A DNA stretch of 64,000 nt from Paenibacillus daejeonensis DSM 15491 (lineage in GTDB: Bacteria; Bacillota; Bacilli; Paenibacillales; Paenibacillaceae), in assembly GCF_000378385.1 (NCBI RefSeq), contig NZ_KB899660.1:806001-870000 (forward strand), written 5' to 3'. The notes under the pieces are model-generated. The model did not search any database and was not told where the DNA came from. It was given only the letters and a program-made list of their open reading frames with translations. Positions 27,841-35,354 of this stretch are shown here, in pieces. Numbering within the stretch: the first letter of the stretch is position 1; every line of letters starts with the position of its first letter. The position numbers were made by a program, and so were the translations under genes.

Positions 27841-28515
27841 TTAATCCTTCCTGGCTGGTCCTTCTATGCGATAGCTGCATTTGCTCCCGCCCTTGGCCAA
27901 GCATTCGGTGCGCTCCACATCAGCTGCCAAAAGCTGCTTGAACAACTCCAGCTCACAGCGGCACGCCTGCTGATAGCGGTCAGCTACCCGGGCGATCGGA
28001 CAATTGTATTCATTAAAGACGAAGGCACTGTTTCTTCCTGATTCTACCTCTACCATGTAACCGCCGCTGTTTTGAATATCCGCTAACTCGTTCACCCGTT
28101 CCTGAAGCGACTTGCCAGCCATACGTGGGCCATAACGGTCCAAAAGCTTGCGCTTGCGTCCTTCAAACACATAATCAATCAAAGGTTCTCCGGACTCCGG
28201 ATCATCCAACTCCTCCAACAGATCGAGCGTTAACGTATGATAGTTGCTGGGAAACAACCCGGCTGATGATTCCGTGAGGGCGTATACATGTGAGGGTCTA
28301 CCCATCGGCTGTCGAACAACGGACAATTTCACAAAGCCATCCTTCTCCAACGTATTCAGGTGCCGCCGCACACCCATCTCTGTTATCCCTAGAGACTTGG
28401 CCAAAAATCCCGCATGACTCGGTCCTTTGGTCTTCAGCAAAGTCAAAATGGTCTGGCGGGTGGATCCTTCATGACGGCGCATCTCTTCCATGTTCGCATT
28501 ATCCTTACCGTTCAT
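27841..28515 (-). CDS. Winged-helix regulator with C-terminal cysteine cluster (SufR-like)
   Basis: 224 residues. The N-terminal winged helix (about 17-85) includes ITEMGVRRHLNTLEKDG and MGRPSHVYALT. The C-terminal part has five cysteines spaced C-x12-C-x1-C-x17-C-x7-C, ending in ECLAKGGSKCSYRI. Similar regulators, such as SufR, bind an Fe-S cluster; that this one does is inference. No suf genes lie nearby. Confidence 0.82.
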   Translation of the reverse strand: MNGKDNANMEEMRRHEGSTRQTILTLLKTKGPSHAGFLAKSLGITEMGVRRHLNTLEKDGFVKLSVVRQPMGRPSHVYALTESSAGLFPSNYHTLTLDLLEELDDPESGEPLIDYVFEGRKRKLLDRYGPRMAGKSLQERVNELADIQNSGGYMVEVESGRNSAFVFNEYNCPIARVADRYQQACRCELELFKQLLAADVERTECLAKGGSKCSYRIEGPARKD

Positions 28516-28643
28516 TGTCAGGCCTCCTTGCCCTCCTCGGGGTTAATAGCGGCGCGTTTCAAGGCACTGCAGGCTATATCCTATAACTACTAACATACAA
28601 TGAATTTGTCTTACGTGCAAGCTCGGCAGAGGTTCCCTGCCAA

Positions 28644-28675
28644 CAAAAAAACAAACCGCAAGCATCGCGGTTTGT
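28644..28675 (-). terminator. Intrinsic terminator of the yutE-like gene
   Basis: Minus strand: ACAAACCGC, 7-nt loop, GCGGTTTGT, TTTTTT. Confidence 0.87.
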
Positions 28676-28699
28676 TCTTGTCATCCGTACCTTTGTCGC

Positions 28700-29125
28700 T
28701 TAATTAGATGCTTCCCTAGCCATATAATCCTCGATTGCTGTCGCAAAGGACAAAAGGATCGACGGCAACACTGGCGTCAGAGCATGCAGCTCCTCGCGTG
28801 GCCATTCGTAGTACTGCTGCACGAGCGGCTTGCGGAGCTTGACCAGCTCGATCAATGTCTCATGAAGCTCTCCAGGATACACGCCTTCGCCATGAATGAT
28901 GTCGAGGATGTCCTCGTAGCTGCTTGCATCTCGCATGATAAAGGCATCGATCAAGTAACTACCGATATCCGTTACCGATTCGACTGCCAGATGCAAAGCC
29001 CGCTCCTGCGCCAAGCCTTGCAGAAGAGAGCCCTGCCAGTCACTGGCCAGCGCTTGCATGCCCTGAGCCAGCGCTGGCATGGCGTGCAGTCGGGCTTCAA
29101 TTTGCTTGCGGTCTACATAATACAT
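28700..29125 (-). CDS. yutE: DUF86 / HepT-like protein (YutE family)
   Basis: 141 residues, mostly helical, beginning MYYVDRKQIE as in Bacillus YutE. The family includes HepT toxins with an R-x4-H-x-Y motif; here the matching segment is RKPLVQQY, with Gln for His. No MntA-type nucleotidyltransferase antitoxin lies beside it. I see it as a stand-alone housekeeping relative. Confidence 0.85.
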   Translation of the reverse strand: MYYVDRKQIEARLHAMPALAQGMQALASDWQGSLLQGLAQERALHLAVESVTDIGSYLIDAFIMRDASSYEDILDIIHGEGVYPGELHETLIELVKLRKPLVQQYYEWPREELHALTPVLPSILLSFATAIEDYMAREASN

Positions 29126-29140
29126 GGGGTTAACCCGCCT

Positions 29141-29245
29141 TTATTGTTTCTTTTTTCTGCCTCTACGCTTCAGCCAGATCGTCATGACGATGAAGCTGAT
29201 GATAACAACGAGAAGGTAGGTCATCAGCATTCTGCTGTCGTCCAT
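29141..29245 (-). CDS. Small single-helix membrane protein (34 residues)
   Basis: Reads MDDSRMLMTYLLVV, a hydrophobic helix to about residue 25, then a basic tail LKRRGRKKKQ. AGAGGGA lies upstream of the ATG. It follows the inside-positive pattern of bitopic micropeptides. It sits 15 nt upstream of the yutE-like gene on the same strand and may be its operon partner. Function unknown. Confidence 0.7.
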   Translation of the reverse strand: MDDSRMLMTYLLVVIISFIVMTIWLKRRGRKKKQ

Positions 29246-29293
29246 CGGGGATCCCTCTTTTATCTATTAAATGGTGATGCCGGAATGTAAGTA

Positions 29294-29581
29294 TTAGCTC
29301 TCGTAATCGACACTAACCGCCGAATCACGAACTTGGCTCATGTGCTCGATCACTTTTTGATGAACCGGATGAACCTGGTAGGCCTGCAAATCGTCCAACG
29401 AATCAAATACAGTCGTCAAAGCAATATCATAGGACCGTTCTGTGTGAAGAACGTCAGTCCCTACCTCAAGCTTCTTCAATTGCTCGATCTTGCCCTCCAT
29501 GTTACGAAGAACATCTGCAGTCGCCTGCACGCTCTCTGGTGATCTGTCCTTCAACTTGAACAAGACAATATGGGTAATCAT
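29294..29581 (-). CDS. Dabb (stress-responsive alpha/beta barrel) domain protein
   Basis: 95 residues with MITHIVLFKLKD, a central YDIALTTVFDSLDDLQAYQVHPVHQ segment (key part YQVHPVHQ), and a C-terminal VSVDYE strand, the full Dabb ferredoxin-like fold. The family forms dimers with diverse or unknown roles. GAGGAGAG precedes the ATG. Confidence 0.88.
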   Translation of the reverse strand: MITHIVLFKLKDRSPESVQATADVLRNMEGKIEQLKKLEVGTDVLHTERSYDIALTTVFDSLDDLQAYQVHPVHQKVIEHMSQVRDSAVSVDYES

Positions 29582-29702
29582 CGTTCACATCTCTCCTCGC
29601 TAACGTATGGCGCTTGCGCATGAGGCAAGCCCCTTTGTCACATAATAATACCGTAAATGACGGCAACCTAGCAATAAAAGCAAGGAAGGGGACTCAATAT
29701 TC

Positions 29703-29960
29703 ATGCGTTATCCCGTTACGATAATTGCCACAATCATCGGACTGGCGCTCTGCCTGTACAATTCAACCGGGTATGACCCCCATAATTTCGTCTTCTTTAT
29801 GTTCAGTATTCCGGCCTGGTTCGTGGATCTCTTCATTGACATCCACGAGGTCAGCGTTCTGTTGATGTATGTAGCGACCGTTCTCAGCTATGCACTGCTT
29901 GGTTATATTGCCGATCGTATCATCCTCCATACGCAGGCGCGAGGTTCGAATCGATCTTAG
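29703..29960 (+). CDS. Small two-helix membrane protein
   Basis: 85 residues; hydrophobic helices at about 5-20, 28-45 and 52-75 with acidic FVDLFIDIHE between. AAGGAAGGGG lies upstream of the ATG. No family recognised. It ends 13 nt before the convergent YhjD-like gene. Confidence 0.75.
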   Translation: MRYPVTIIATIIGLALCLYNSTGYDPHNFVFFMFSIPAWFVDLFIDIHEVSVLLMYVATVLSYALLGYIADRIILHTQARGSNRS

Positions 29961-29973
29961 AGGAAGCACATAT

Positions 29974-30381
29974 TTATCCGCGTTGCGCGGCTTGACGTGG
30001 TTGTCTGTACTGCCCCAGCAGTTGCTCAGCCTCACGTCGAACAAACGGCCAGAGCATCGTGAACTCATGCTGATACCCCCTAATGGCATACTGAACCTTC
30101 AACCCCTCGGCATGTCGCTGCTCACGGTGAATCAGGATGCCGCCCGCAATCATCTCCCGCTTGGCAGCTGCCTGGTCCAGCAGAACCCGATCCTGCAAGG
30201 CGCGCAAGATCGATTCGTACAGCCGTGGCAGCTTCATGCTGGAAGCCCCCGCTATGCCAATATCATGATCAAGAATCTGAACCGCAATCCGAAGCAGTAA
30301 AAAACGCTTGACCAGGTTCAAATCCCCCTCTGTCTGTATCCTCTGCTCTGTCTCCGAAGGGAACTGTGACGCTGTTTCCAT
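29974..30381 (-). CDS. Hypothetical helical protein behind an SOS-type promoter (YhjD-like)
   Basis: 135 residues, soluble, rich in helix and basic near the C-terminus. The segment LVKRFLLLRIAVQILDHDI resembles Bacillus YhjD-type proteins from memory; no catalytic motif is seen. GGAGGTAGAAGG precedes the ATG. A strong promoter with an overlapping LexA-type box lies 28 nt upstream of the ATG, so expression during DNA damage is likely (inference). Confidence 0.72.
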   Translation of the reverse strand: METASQFPSETEQRIQTEGDLNLVKRFLLLRIAVQILDHDIGIAGASSMKLPRLYESILRALQDRVLLDQAAAKREMIAGGILIHREQRHAEGLKVQYAIRGYQHEFTMLWPFVRREAEQLLGQYRQPRQAAQRG

Positions 30382-30408
30382 CCTTCTACCTCCATTTCAC
30401 ACAAACAA

Positions 30409-30451
30409 GAACATTTGTTCCTATTATAGCGAACAAATGCTCTGCTGGCAA
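30409..30451 (-). promoter_or_regulatory. Promoter with LexA/SOS box
   Basis: Minus strand: -35 TTGCCA (30446-30451), exactly 17 nt, -10 TATAAT (30423-30428), then GAACAAATGTTC (30409-30420), which fits the Bacillus LexA core GAAC-N4-GTTC. The box lies just after the -10, well placed for repression. Confidence 0.75.
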
Positions 30452-30485
30452 GTTGAAATGGCTGTATCGTCCTTTGATGGTGTAG
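30450..30485. repeat. Direct repeat flanking the holin gene (downstream copy)
   Basis: AAGTTGAAATGGCT here (30450-30463) is identical to 31049-31062, and the next 20 or so bases are also alike (TCCTTT then GG-G). The two copies bracket the holin gene. Confidence 0.6.
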
Positions 30486-30527
30486 CTCATGATCTATGGG
30501 TGAAACCGAGTCCCTTGGCCGTGTAGC

Positions 30528-30929
30528 CTAGTCTTTGTCTTGTTTGCGGGTTCGCAGCACTTCAATGACTTGGGAGATTCGCTCCGGTACTGGCAATCCG
30601 ATACGTCCGCAATTCTCCACGACCGAGAGCAGCTCATTGGCCAGATAAAAGAAAATCGCTCCCCCCATCGTCATGTTGCCGCTGCCAAGCAAGATATCGA
30701 TTTGATGCGCCAGCAGAATGACGAATAAGGTCAATCCCTTCTTGGCAAGTCCCCAGCCCCCGATCACGCTGCTGAGCCCCTGCTTCTCCTTGATTGCCGC
30801 TGCTACGCCCGTCATATAGTCTATAGCCATCGCAACCAGCAAGATCGTAAGCGATTGCGGCCAGATACCAAAGGCAAAGGTAATCACCGATCCGGCTATA
30901 GCTCCAAATGAAGTCAGCGCCGTATGCAT
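30528..30929 (-). CDS. Phage-type holin (toxin secretion/phage lysis holin family)
   Basis: 133 residues from the ATG at 30929, behind GGAGGGGG. Four hydrophobic helices with the family segment AIDYMTGVAAAIKEK and a basic C-terminal tail (LRTRKQDKD). Such proteins form membrane pores that release endolysin or toxins. No endolysin or phage gene is near, so it is an isolated chromosomal copy. The palindrome CAGCATATGCTG (30974-30985) is upstream. Confidence 0.88.
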   Translation of the reverse strand: MHTALTSFGAIAGSVITFAFGIWPQSLTILLVAMAIDYMTGVAAAIKEKQGLSSVIGGWGLAKKGLTLFVILLAHQIDILLGSGNMTMGGAIFFYLANELLSVVENCGRIGLPVPERISQVIEVLRTRKQDKD

Positions 30930-31048
30930 ACTCCAACGCCCCCTCCCTGCACCCTGCATTCCGGTGCTTGCTACAGCATATGCTGCAGGCCGTCAGGTTG
31001 TCCTACGCCGGAGTGGAATAAGACAATCCCCCAAGCGGAGCAATGCTT

Positions 31049-31085
31049 AAGTTGAAATGGCTAAGCCTTCCTTTTAACGGCGTTG
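31049..31085. repeat. Direct repeat flanking the holin gene (upstream copy)
   Basis: Partner of 30450-30485. It begins with AAGTTGAAATGGCT and runs directly into the composite 50-bp repeat at 31109. Confidence 0.6.
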
Positions 31086-31108
31086 TTGTAAGTCTGTTGG
31101 TTTATGCT

Positions 31109-31293
31109 CTAACGGCCACCAGCGCACTTATTCCGTCCTTTTTGACCTTCGCGCCAACCTAACGGCCACCCACGCACTTATTTCAATGGAATCCAGCTAA
31201 TATAAGCATCGGTAAGGCAAATAGGTGCGTATAAGGCCGTTACATTTCCAAACGATCGATTTAGGGTGAAATAGCGGTCATGGTGGCCGTTAG
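31109..31293. repeat. Composite 50-bp repeat, two direct plus two inverted units (copy 2)
   Basis: CTAACGGCCACC starts at 31109 and 31159 (50 bp apart); inverted ends GGCCGTTA and GGCCGTTAG close at 31242 and 31293. Same layout as 21191-21377. It occupies most of the 545-bp gap between the holin and the solute-binding protein gene; the rest holds a direct repeat and a terminator. Confidence 0.85.
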
Positions 31294-31422
31294 AGACGGG
31301 TTGCTGAATGTGCCTCCCGCGAGCATTAGCGCATGTCACCTGTTCCCTGTCAGGCTCATCATCATAGCAAAGGGATGGGGCCAGTTGATGGAATTGTCCC
31401 CCGTCAGGGCCTCAAACAACCA

Positions 31423-31459
31423 AAGGACCCTTACAGCGGCAACCGCTGCAAGGGTCCTT
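31423..31459 (-). terminator. Intrinsic terminator of the ABC importer operon
   Basis: Minus strand: AAGGACCCTTGCAGCGG, TTG loop, CCGCTGTAAGGGTCCTT, then TGG. A 17-bp stem with one G-U/A-C type irregularity. Confidence 0.85.
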
Positions 31460-31474
31460 CCTTCTTGTGGTTAA

Positions 31475-33169
31475 TTAATCGTTCCAGAGCGCAACGCGAG
31501 CTTCAACGAATTCTTGACGGCCTTTTTCAGCACGCTCTACGCCGTTCTTCTCCAGTTCCTCCATGTACGCGTCCCAGATGGCGTCAAACTCTTCCGGCTT
31601 GGCCAGAATCGCTTCTGGGATGCGTTTCCATGTGATATCGCGAAGTCTTGTATCGAGTACGCTCACTTCATGGTCGCCAGGAATTGGAATGTTCCAAGCG
31701 GCACCCCAAGGCTTGATCGGGAAGTTATCTTCACTTGGGAACAGATCTTTCCAGAGGGTTGCGCCGTACGCATCCAACACTTCTTTCTCGGCATCGTTGT
31801 AGTCTTCAATCAGCTGCTCAGGGAAGCTAGTCGTGTAGAAATTGCCCGTGGAGTCCTCCACACCGTCACCATAGTGAGCGCCAATGTTGGTATACAGACC
31901 GATACCCGTTTCTCTTTGGAAATTAGCTACTTCGTTGACCTTGCGGTTGTTCACATCAGCAGGGATCACGCGTTTGCCATCCACTACGTTGTAATGCTTG
32001 CCTTCTACACCCCAGTTAAGAAGGATCTGTCCTTCTTCAGAAGCCAGATAATCAAGGAATTTGATCGCACGCACTGGATCCGGGTTGTCCACGCTAATAC
32101 CGACACCGCTACCGGACATAAAACCAGTTGGCCAGAAAGAGGTTTCCAGGTACTCTTCAGACATCGTTACCGGGTAGTGACCATACGTTTGGTCAAACTT
32201 GCCTTCGGCTTTCAATGCGTTCTCGCCATCACCGTAGTTCCAGTCTTGGTCGATCAGACCGAGCACACGGCCGCTTGCGATTTTGGCATTGTATTGGTCA
32301 TGCTTCTGAACAAAAGTTTCTGGGTCAAGCAAGCCTGTTGCGTTCATGTGGTTCAGCCAGCGGAAATACTCTTTCTCCTCCGGACGTCTGAAGTGGTACG
32401 TGACTTCCATCGTCTCGTGGTCGATGTAGAACTCACCGTCGTCACTGCCGCCAGTGGTGAAGAATGCCGGGTTCGTTACAGAGATATACATCCGCCAGTC
32501 ATCAGAATTCAGCGTCAAACCGATGTTTTTGTTGCCAGACTCATCCGTAGGATTTTTCTCCAAATACGTACGAATAGCGTTTTCGAAATCTTCTACCGTG
32601 CGAATCTCAGGGAAACCAAGCTCTTTCACAACACGGTGTTGTAGACCAAAGCCGCCTCCGGCATTAAAATTCTGGCTGTCTACTGCAGCATAAGTCGGGA
32701 TAACATAAATGGCATGATCGTCTTCACTGTAGCGCAAGCGCTTCATATAATCACCGAACAAAGCTTTAATATTCGGGGCATGCTCTTCAATCAGATCCGT
32801 CAAATCCAACATCGCACCCACATCTACCAGTTTCGCCACATCTTGCTTGGCACTGATCAGGTCTGGATACTCGCCGGAAGCTGCAATGAGTGCAATCTTC
32901 TGGACAGGGTCGCCTACCGCATATTCCGCATCCAGAACGACACCGGTTCTTTCCGTGAGCAGCTTGCCAATCTCATCCTGCATACCTGCCCAGTTCGGAC
33001 TGGGGTCGGCACTGAAAAAGCTCATTGTCAACGGTTGTCCGTTGTCCCCGGACTCACCGCCATTGGTACCAGGTGACGGCTCGTTATTGCCTCCGGAGCA
33101 AGCTGCCAGCAATCCGACAAGCATGGTTGCAGATAACAGAACGCCTGTGAATTTCTTTGTTTTCATCAT
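31475..33169 (-). CDS. Extracellular oligosaccharide-binding lipoprotein (LplA-like)
   Basis: 564 residues: lipoprotein signal with lipobox LLAAC, a Gly/Asn-rich linker, then a family 1 solute-binding domain of the large LplA type. Last gene of the importer operon, 91 nt after the second permease, with GAGGAGGG before the ATG. In Paenibacillus such proteins bind plant-derived oligosaccharides; nearby uronate genes suggest a uronic-acid-containing ligand (inference). No ATPase gene is present; a shared MsmX-type ATPase is expected elsewhere. Confidence 0.93.
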   Translation of the reverse strand: MMKTKKFTGVLLSATMLVGLLAACSGGNNEPSPGTNGGESGDNGQPLTMSFFSADPSPNWAGMQDEIGKLLTERTGVVLDAEYAVGDPVQKIALIAASGEYPDLISAKQDVAKLVDVGAMLDLTDLIEEHAPNIKALFGDYMKRLRYSEDDHAIYVIPTYAAVDSQNFNAGGGFGLQHRVVKELGFPEIRTVEDFENAIRTYLEKNPTDESGNKNIGLTLNSDDWRMYISVTNPAFFTTGGSDDGEFYIDHETMEVTYHFRRPEEKEYFRWLNHMNATGLLDPETFVQKHDQYNAKIASGRVLGLIDQDWNYGDGENALKAEGKFDQTYGHYPVTMSEEYLETSFWPTGFMSGSGVGISVDNPDPVRAIKFLDYLASEEGQILLNWGVEGKHYNVVDGKRVIPADVNNRKVNEVANFQRETGIGLYTNIGAHYGDGVEDSTGNFYTTSFPEQLIEDYNDAEKEVLDAYGATLWKDLFPSEDNFPIKPWGAAWNIPIPGDHEVSVLDTRLRDITWKRIPEAILAKPEEFDAIWDAYMEELEKNGVERAEKGRQEFVEARVALWND

Positions 33170-33260
33170 GATGCAAAAACCCTCCTCTTCAAATGTAAAG
33201 CTAAATGGAACGCCCGACTGTTTCTCTATAGGTTAACAGGTTGCCCTGCAAACACCTTGA

Positions 33261-34166
33261 TTAGCTCTTCACTGCGCCGAGGGTCATACCCTTGACAAAA
33301 TAACCTTGCAGGAACGGATACACGACGAGAATAGGTACGGTAACGACAATTGTAATCGCCATCTTCACCGATTCCGGGGACACCCGGTTCATGACCTGGG
33401 ACATGTTCTGGCTGCGATAATCGCCACCGCTGTTACCGGTTGTCGTACTCTGAATGACCTTCATGAGCTCGAACTGGAGCGTCGTCAGGCTGGCGTTGGA
33501 GCCATTATACAAGTACGTATCCAACCAGGCATTCCATTGCCCTACGGCGAGGAAGAGTGCAATTGTCGCCAACGCCGGCTTGCAGAGCGGCAGGATGATT
33601 CGCCAGAAGATCGTCCAGTCGTTGGCCCCGTCGAGCTTGGCCGATTCCTGGAGCGCATAGGGCAGTCCGTCCATGAAGGAGCGGATAATGAAGACATTGA
33701 ATGCGCTGACCAGACCAGGCAGAACATAAACGGCAAACGAGTTCATCATGCCAAGGTCGCGAATCAGGATGTACACGGGAATCAATCCACCAGATACATA
33801 CATGGTAATGGCCAGGAACACCGAGATGTAACGTCTGCCTTGGAAGTCCACGCGGCTGAGCGTATAAGCCAGCATCGCCGCACTTGCCAGGCCAAGGAAT
33901 GTCCCGACTACCGTCCTCAGAATCGAGATTTGGAACCCTGTTAACAGGGACGGGAACGAGAAGATGACGCGATAGTTCTCCAGGGTAAATTCTCGTGGCC
34001 AGATCGTAATGCCGCCACGGACCGTGTCCGTGGAGTTGTTAAACGAGATAGCCAGCACGTTGAGAAACGGGTACAAGGTGACGACTGTAACTATAGCTAG
34101 AATAACATAGACGGAGATATCGAAAACCCGGTCTGACCAGGATGCTCTCGCGAAAGTTCTGTTCAT
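33261..34166 (-). CDS. ABC sugar importer permease (LplC-like, CUT1)
   Basis: 301 residues with six membrane helices. The EAA loop is ESAKLDGANDWTIFWRIILP (about 190-209), which contacts the ATPase. Starts 18 nt after the first permease gene. Works as a heterodimer with the preceding permease. Confidence 0.94.
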   Translation of the reverse strand: MNRTFARASWSDRVFDISVYVILAIVTVVTLYPFLNVLAISFNNSTDTVRGGITIWPREFTLENYRVIFSFPSLLTGFQISILRTVVGTFLGLASAAMLAYTLSRVDFQGRRYISVFLAITMYVSGGLIPVYILIRDLGMMNSFAVYVLPGLVSAFNVFIIRSFMDGLPYALQESAKLDGANDWTIFWRIILPLCKPALATIALFLAVGQWNAWLDTYLYNGSNASLTTLQFELMKVIQSTTTGNSGGDYRSQNMSQVMNRVSPESVKMAITIVVTVPILVVYPFLQGYFVKGMTLGAVKS

Positions 34167-34184
34167 GATGCGTAAAGCCCCCTC

Positions 34185-35147
34185 TTACATGATGCTTTCT
34201 TTGGTGATGCGCTTGAATGTACCGTTGGCGATAAAGAGCAGCAGGATACTGACAACAGAGTTAAACATGTTGATTGCCGTACCATAGGAGAACCTGCCCA
34301 TGCCAAGCCCGTAATTAAGAGCGTACAGATCCAATACTTCCGCGTATTCCCTCACCAGGTTGTTACTGAGAAGGAACTGCTTCTCAAAACCGATACTGAC
34401 CAAATGACCAATCGACATGATCAGCAGGACGATAATCGTCGTCCGGATTCCCGGTATCGTGACATGCCAGATCTGCTGAATGCGGCTTGCGCCGTCCACC
34501 TTGGCGGCTTCATACAATTCTGGCCCGATGCCAGCGATGGCTGCCAGATAGATGATGGCGTTCCATCCGCTTTCCTTCCAGACATCTGCAGCTGTGACGA
34601 TCGACCAGAACCAATTGCCCTTGGCCATGAATTGATAGGGTGTATCGATCACGCCCAGGAACATTAGCAGGTCATTGACTGCGCCGTTTTCCGTGGACAG
34701 CATCTTGGTTACGATACCTGCTACTACGACCCACGATACGAAGTGCGGCAGATACGACACGGTCTGAACGAATCGCTTGAACACCTGCTGACGGACCTCG
34801 TTAATAAGAATCGCGAGGATGATCGGTACAGTGAAGCCTGCAATCAGTCCCATAAAGCTCATCGCCAGCGTATTACGCAGTGCGAGGAAGAAACGATCGT
34901 CGCTAAAGAGTGCGATAAAGTGATCGAAGCCTACCCATGTTTGATCAAAGAACGAACGGCCTGGTCTGAAATTTTGAAAGGCCATCGTCCAGCCCCACAG
35001 GGGCAAATAGCTAAATACAAAAACCCAGATAACGAAGGGAAGCGACATAAGGTACAGATACCGCTGCTGCAGGGCAATTTTAAAGAATCGACCTGATTTC
35101 GGTTTCGGTTTTTGCTTCTCCGGTTTCTTGGCTGTGATCGCTTCCAT
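34185..35147 (-). CDS. ABC sugar importer permease (LplB-like, CUT1)
   Basis: 320 residues with a basic cytosolic N-terminus (KKPEKQKPKPKSGR) and six membrane helices; EAA loop YEAAKVDGASRIQQIWHVTI. First gene of the importer operon; AAGGAGG precedes the ATG. The 25-bp element shared with the two-component system lies 72-96 nt upstream. Confidence 0.94.
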   Translation of the reverse strand: MEAITAKKPEKQKPKPKSGRFFKIALQQRYLYLMSLPFVIWVFVFSYLPLWGWTMAFQNFRPGRSFFDQTWVGFDHFIALFSDDRFFLALRNTLAMSFMGLIAGFTVPIILAILINEVRQQVFKRFVQTVSYLPHFVSWVVVAGIVTKMLSTENGAVNDLLMFLGVIDTPYQFMAKGNWFWSIVTAADVWKESGWNAIIYLAAIAGIGPELYEAAKVDGASRIQQIWHVTIPGIRTTIIVLLIMSIGHLVSIGFEKQFLLSNNLVREYAEVLDLYALNYGLGMGRFSYGTAINMFNSVVSILLLFIANGTFKRITKESIM

Positions 35148-35174
35148 GATGATACCTCCTTGCTTTCTATAGCT

Positions 35175-35243
35175 ATCTTAAACGAATTAAAGCGGTTGCA
35201 GTACCCTATGGATTGAGGCTAAAATCATATAAAAATTAGCGAT
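35175..35243 (-). promoter_or_regulatory. Importer promoter with shared 25-bp element (copy A)
   Basis: The element at 35219-35243 reads on the minus strand ATCGCTAATTT, one T, TATATGATTTTAG; it matches 38770-38794 at 23 of 25 positions. A -10-like TAAGAT lies at 35175-35180, 38 nt from the element, with a poor -35. A cre-like TTAAAGCGGTTGCA (35187-35200; two mismatches to consensus) sits between. Likely an activator site for the YesN-type regulator. Confidence 0.65.
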
Positions 35244-35252
35244 CTGAAATTG

Positions 35253-35302
35253 CAAAAAAAGCCCTTACCCAAAGTAAATAAATCTCCTTTTGGGTAAGGG
35301 CT
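35253..35302 (-). terminator. Intrinsic terminator of the two-component operon
   Basis: Minus strand: AGCCCTTACCCAAA, 15-nt loop, TTTGGGTAAGGGCT, then TTTTTTT. A 14-bp perfect stem between the response regulator and the importer promoter. Confidence 0.9.
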
Positions 35303-35354
35303 CTTTTGAACTATTGAAGTAATGGCCAAGCTCCGACGTTTAAGTTTCTTCAAG

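Noticed and set aside
28700-29125. HepT-type toxin of a toxin-antitoxin pair.
   Set aside because: The catalytic histidine position is Gln (RKPLVQQY) and no MntA-like partner is adjacent; it fits the YutE housekeeping relatives better.
30528-30929. Prophage remnant around the holin.
   Set aside because: No endolysin, tail, integrase or other phage gene within 10 kb on either side.
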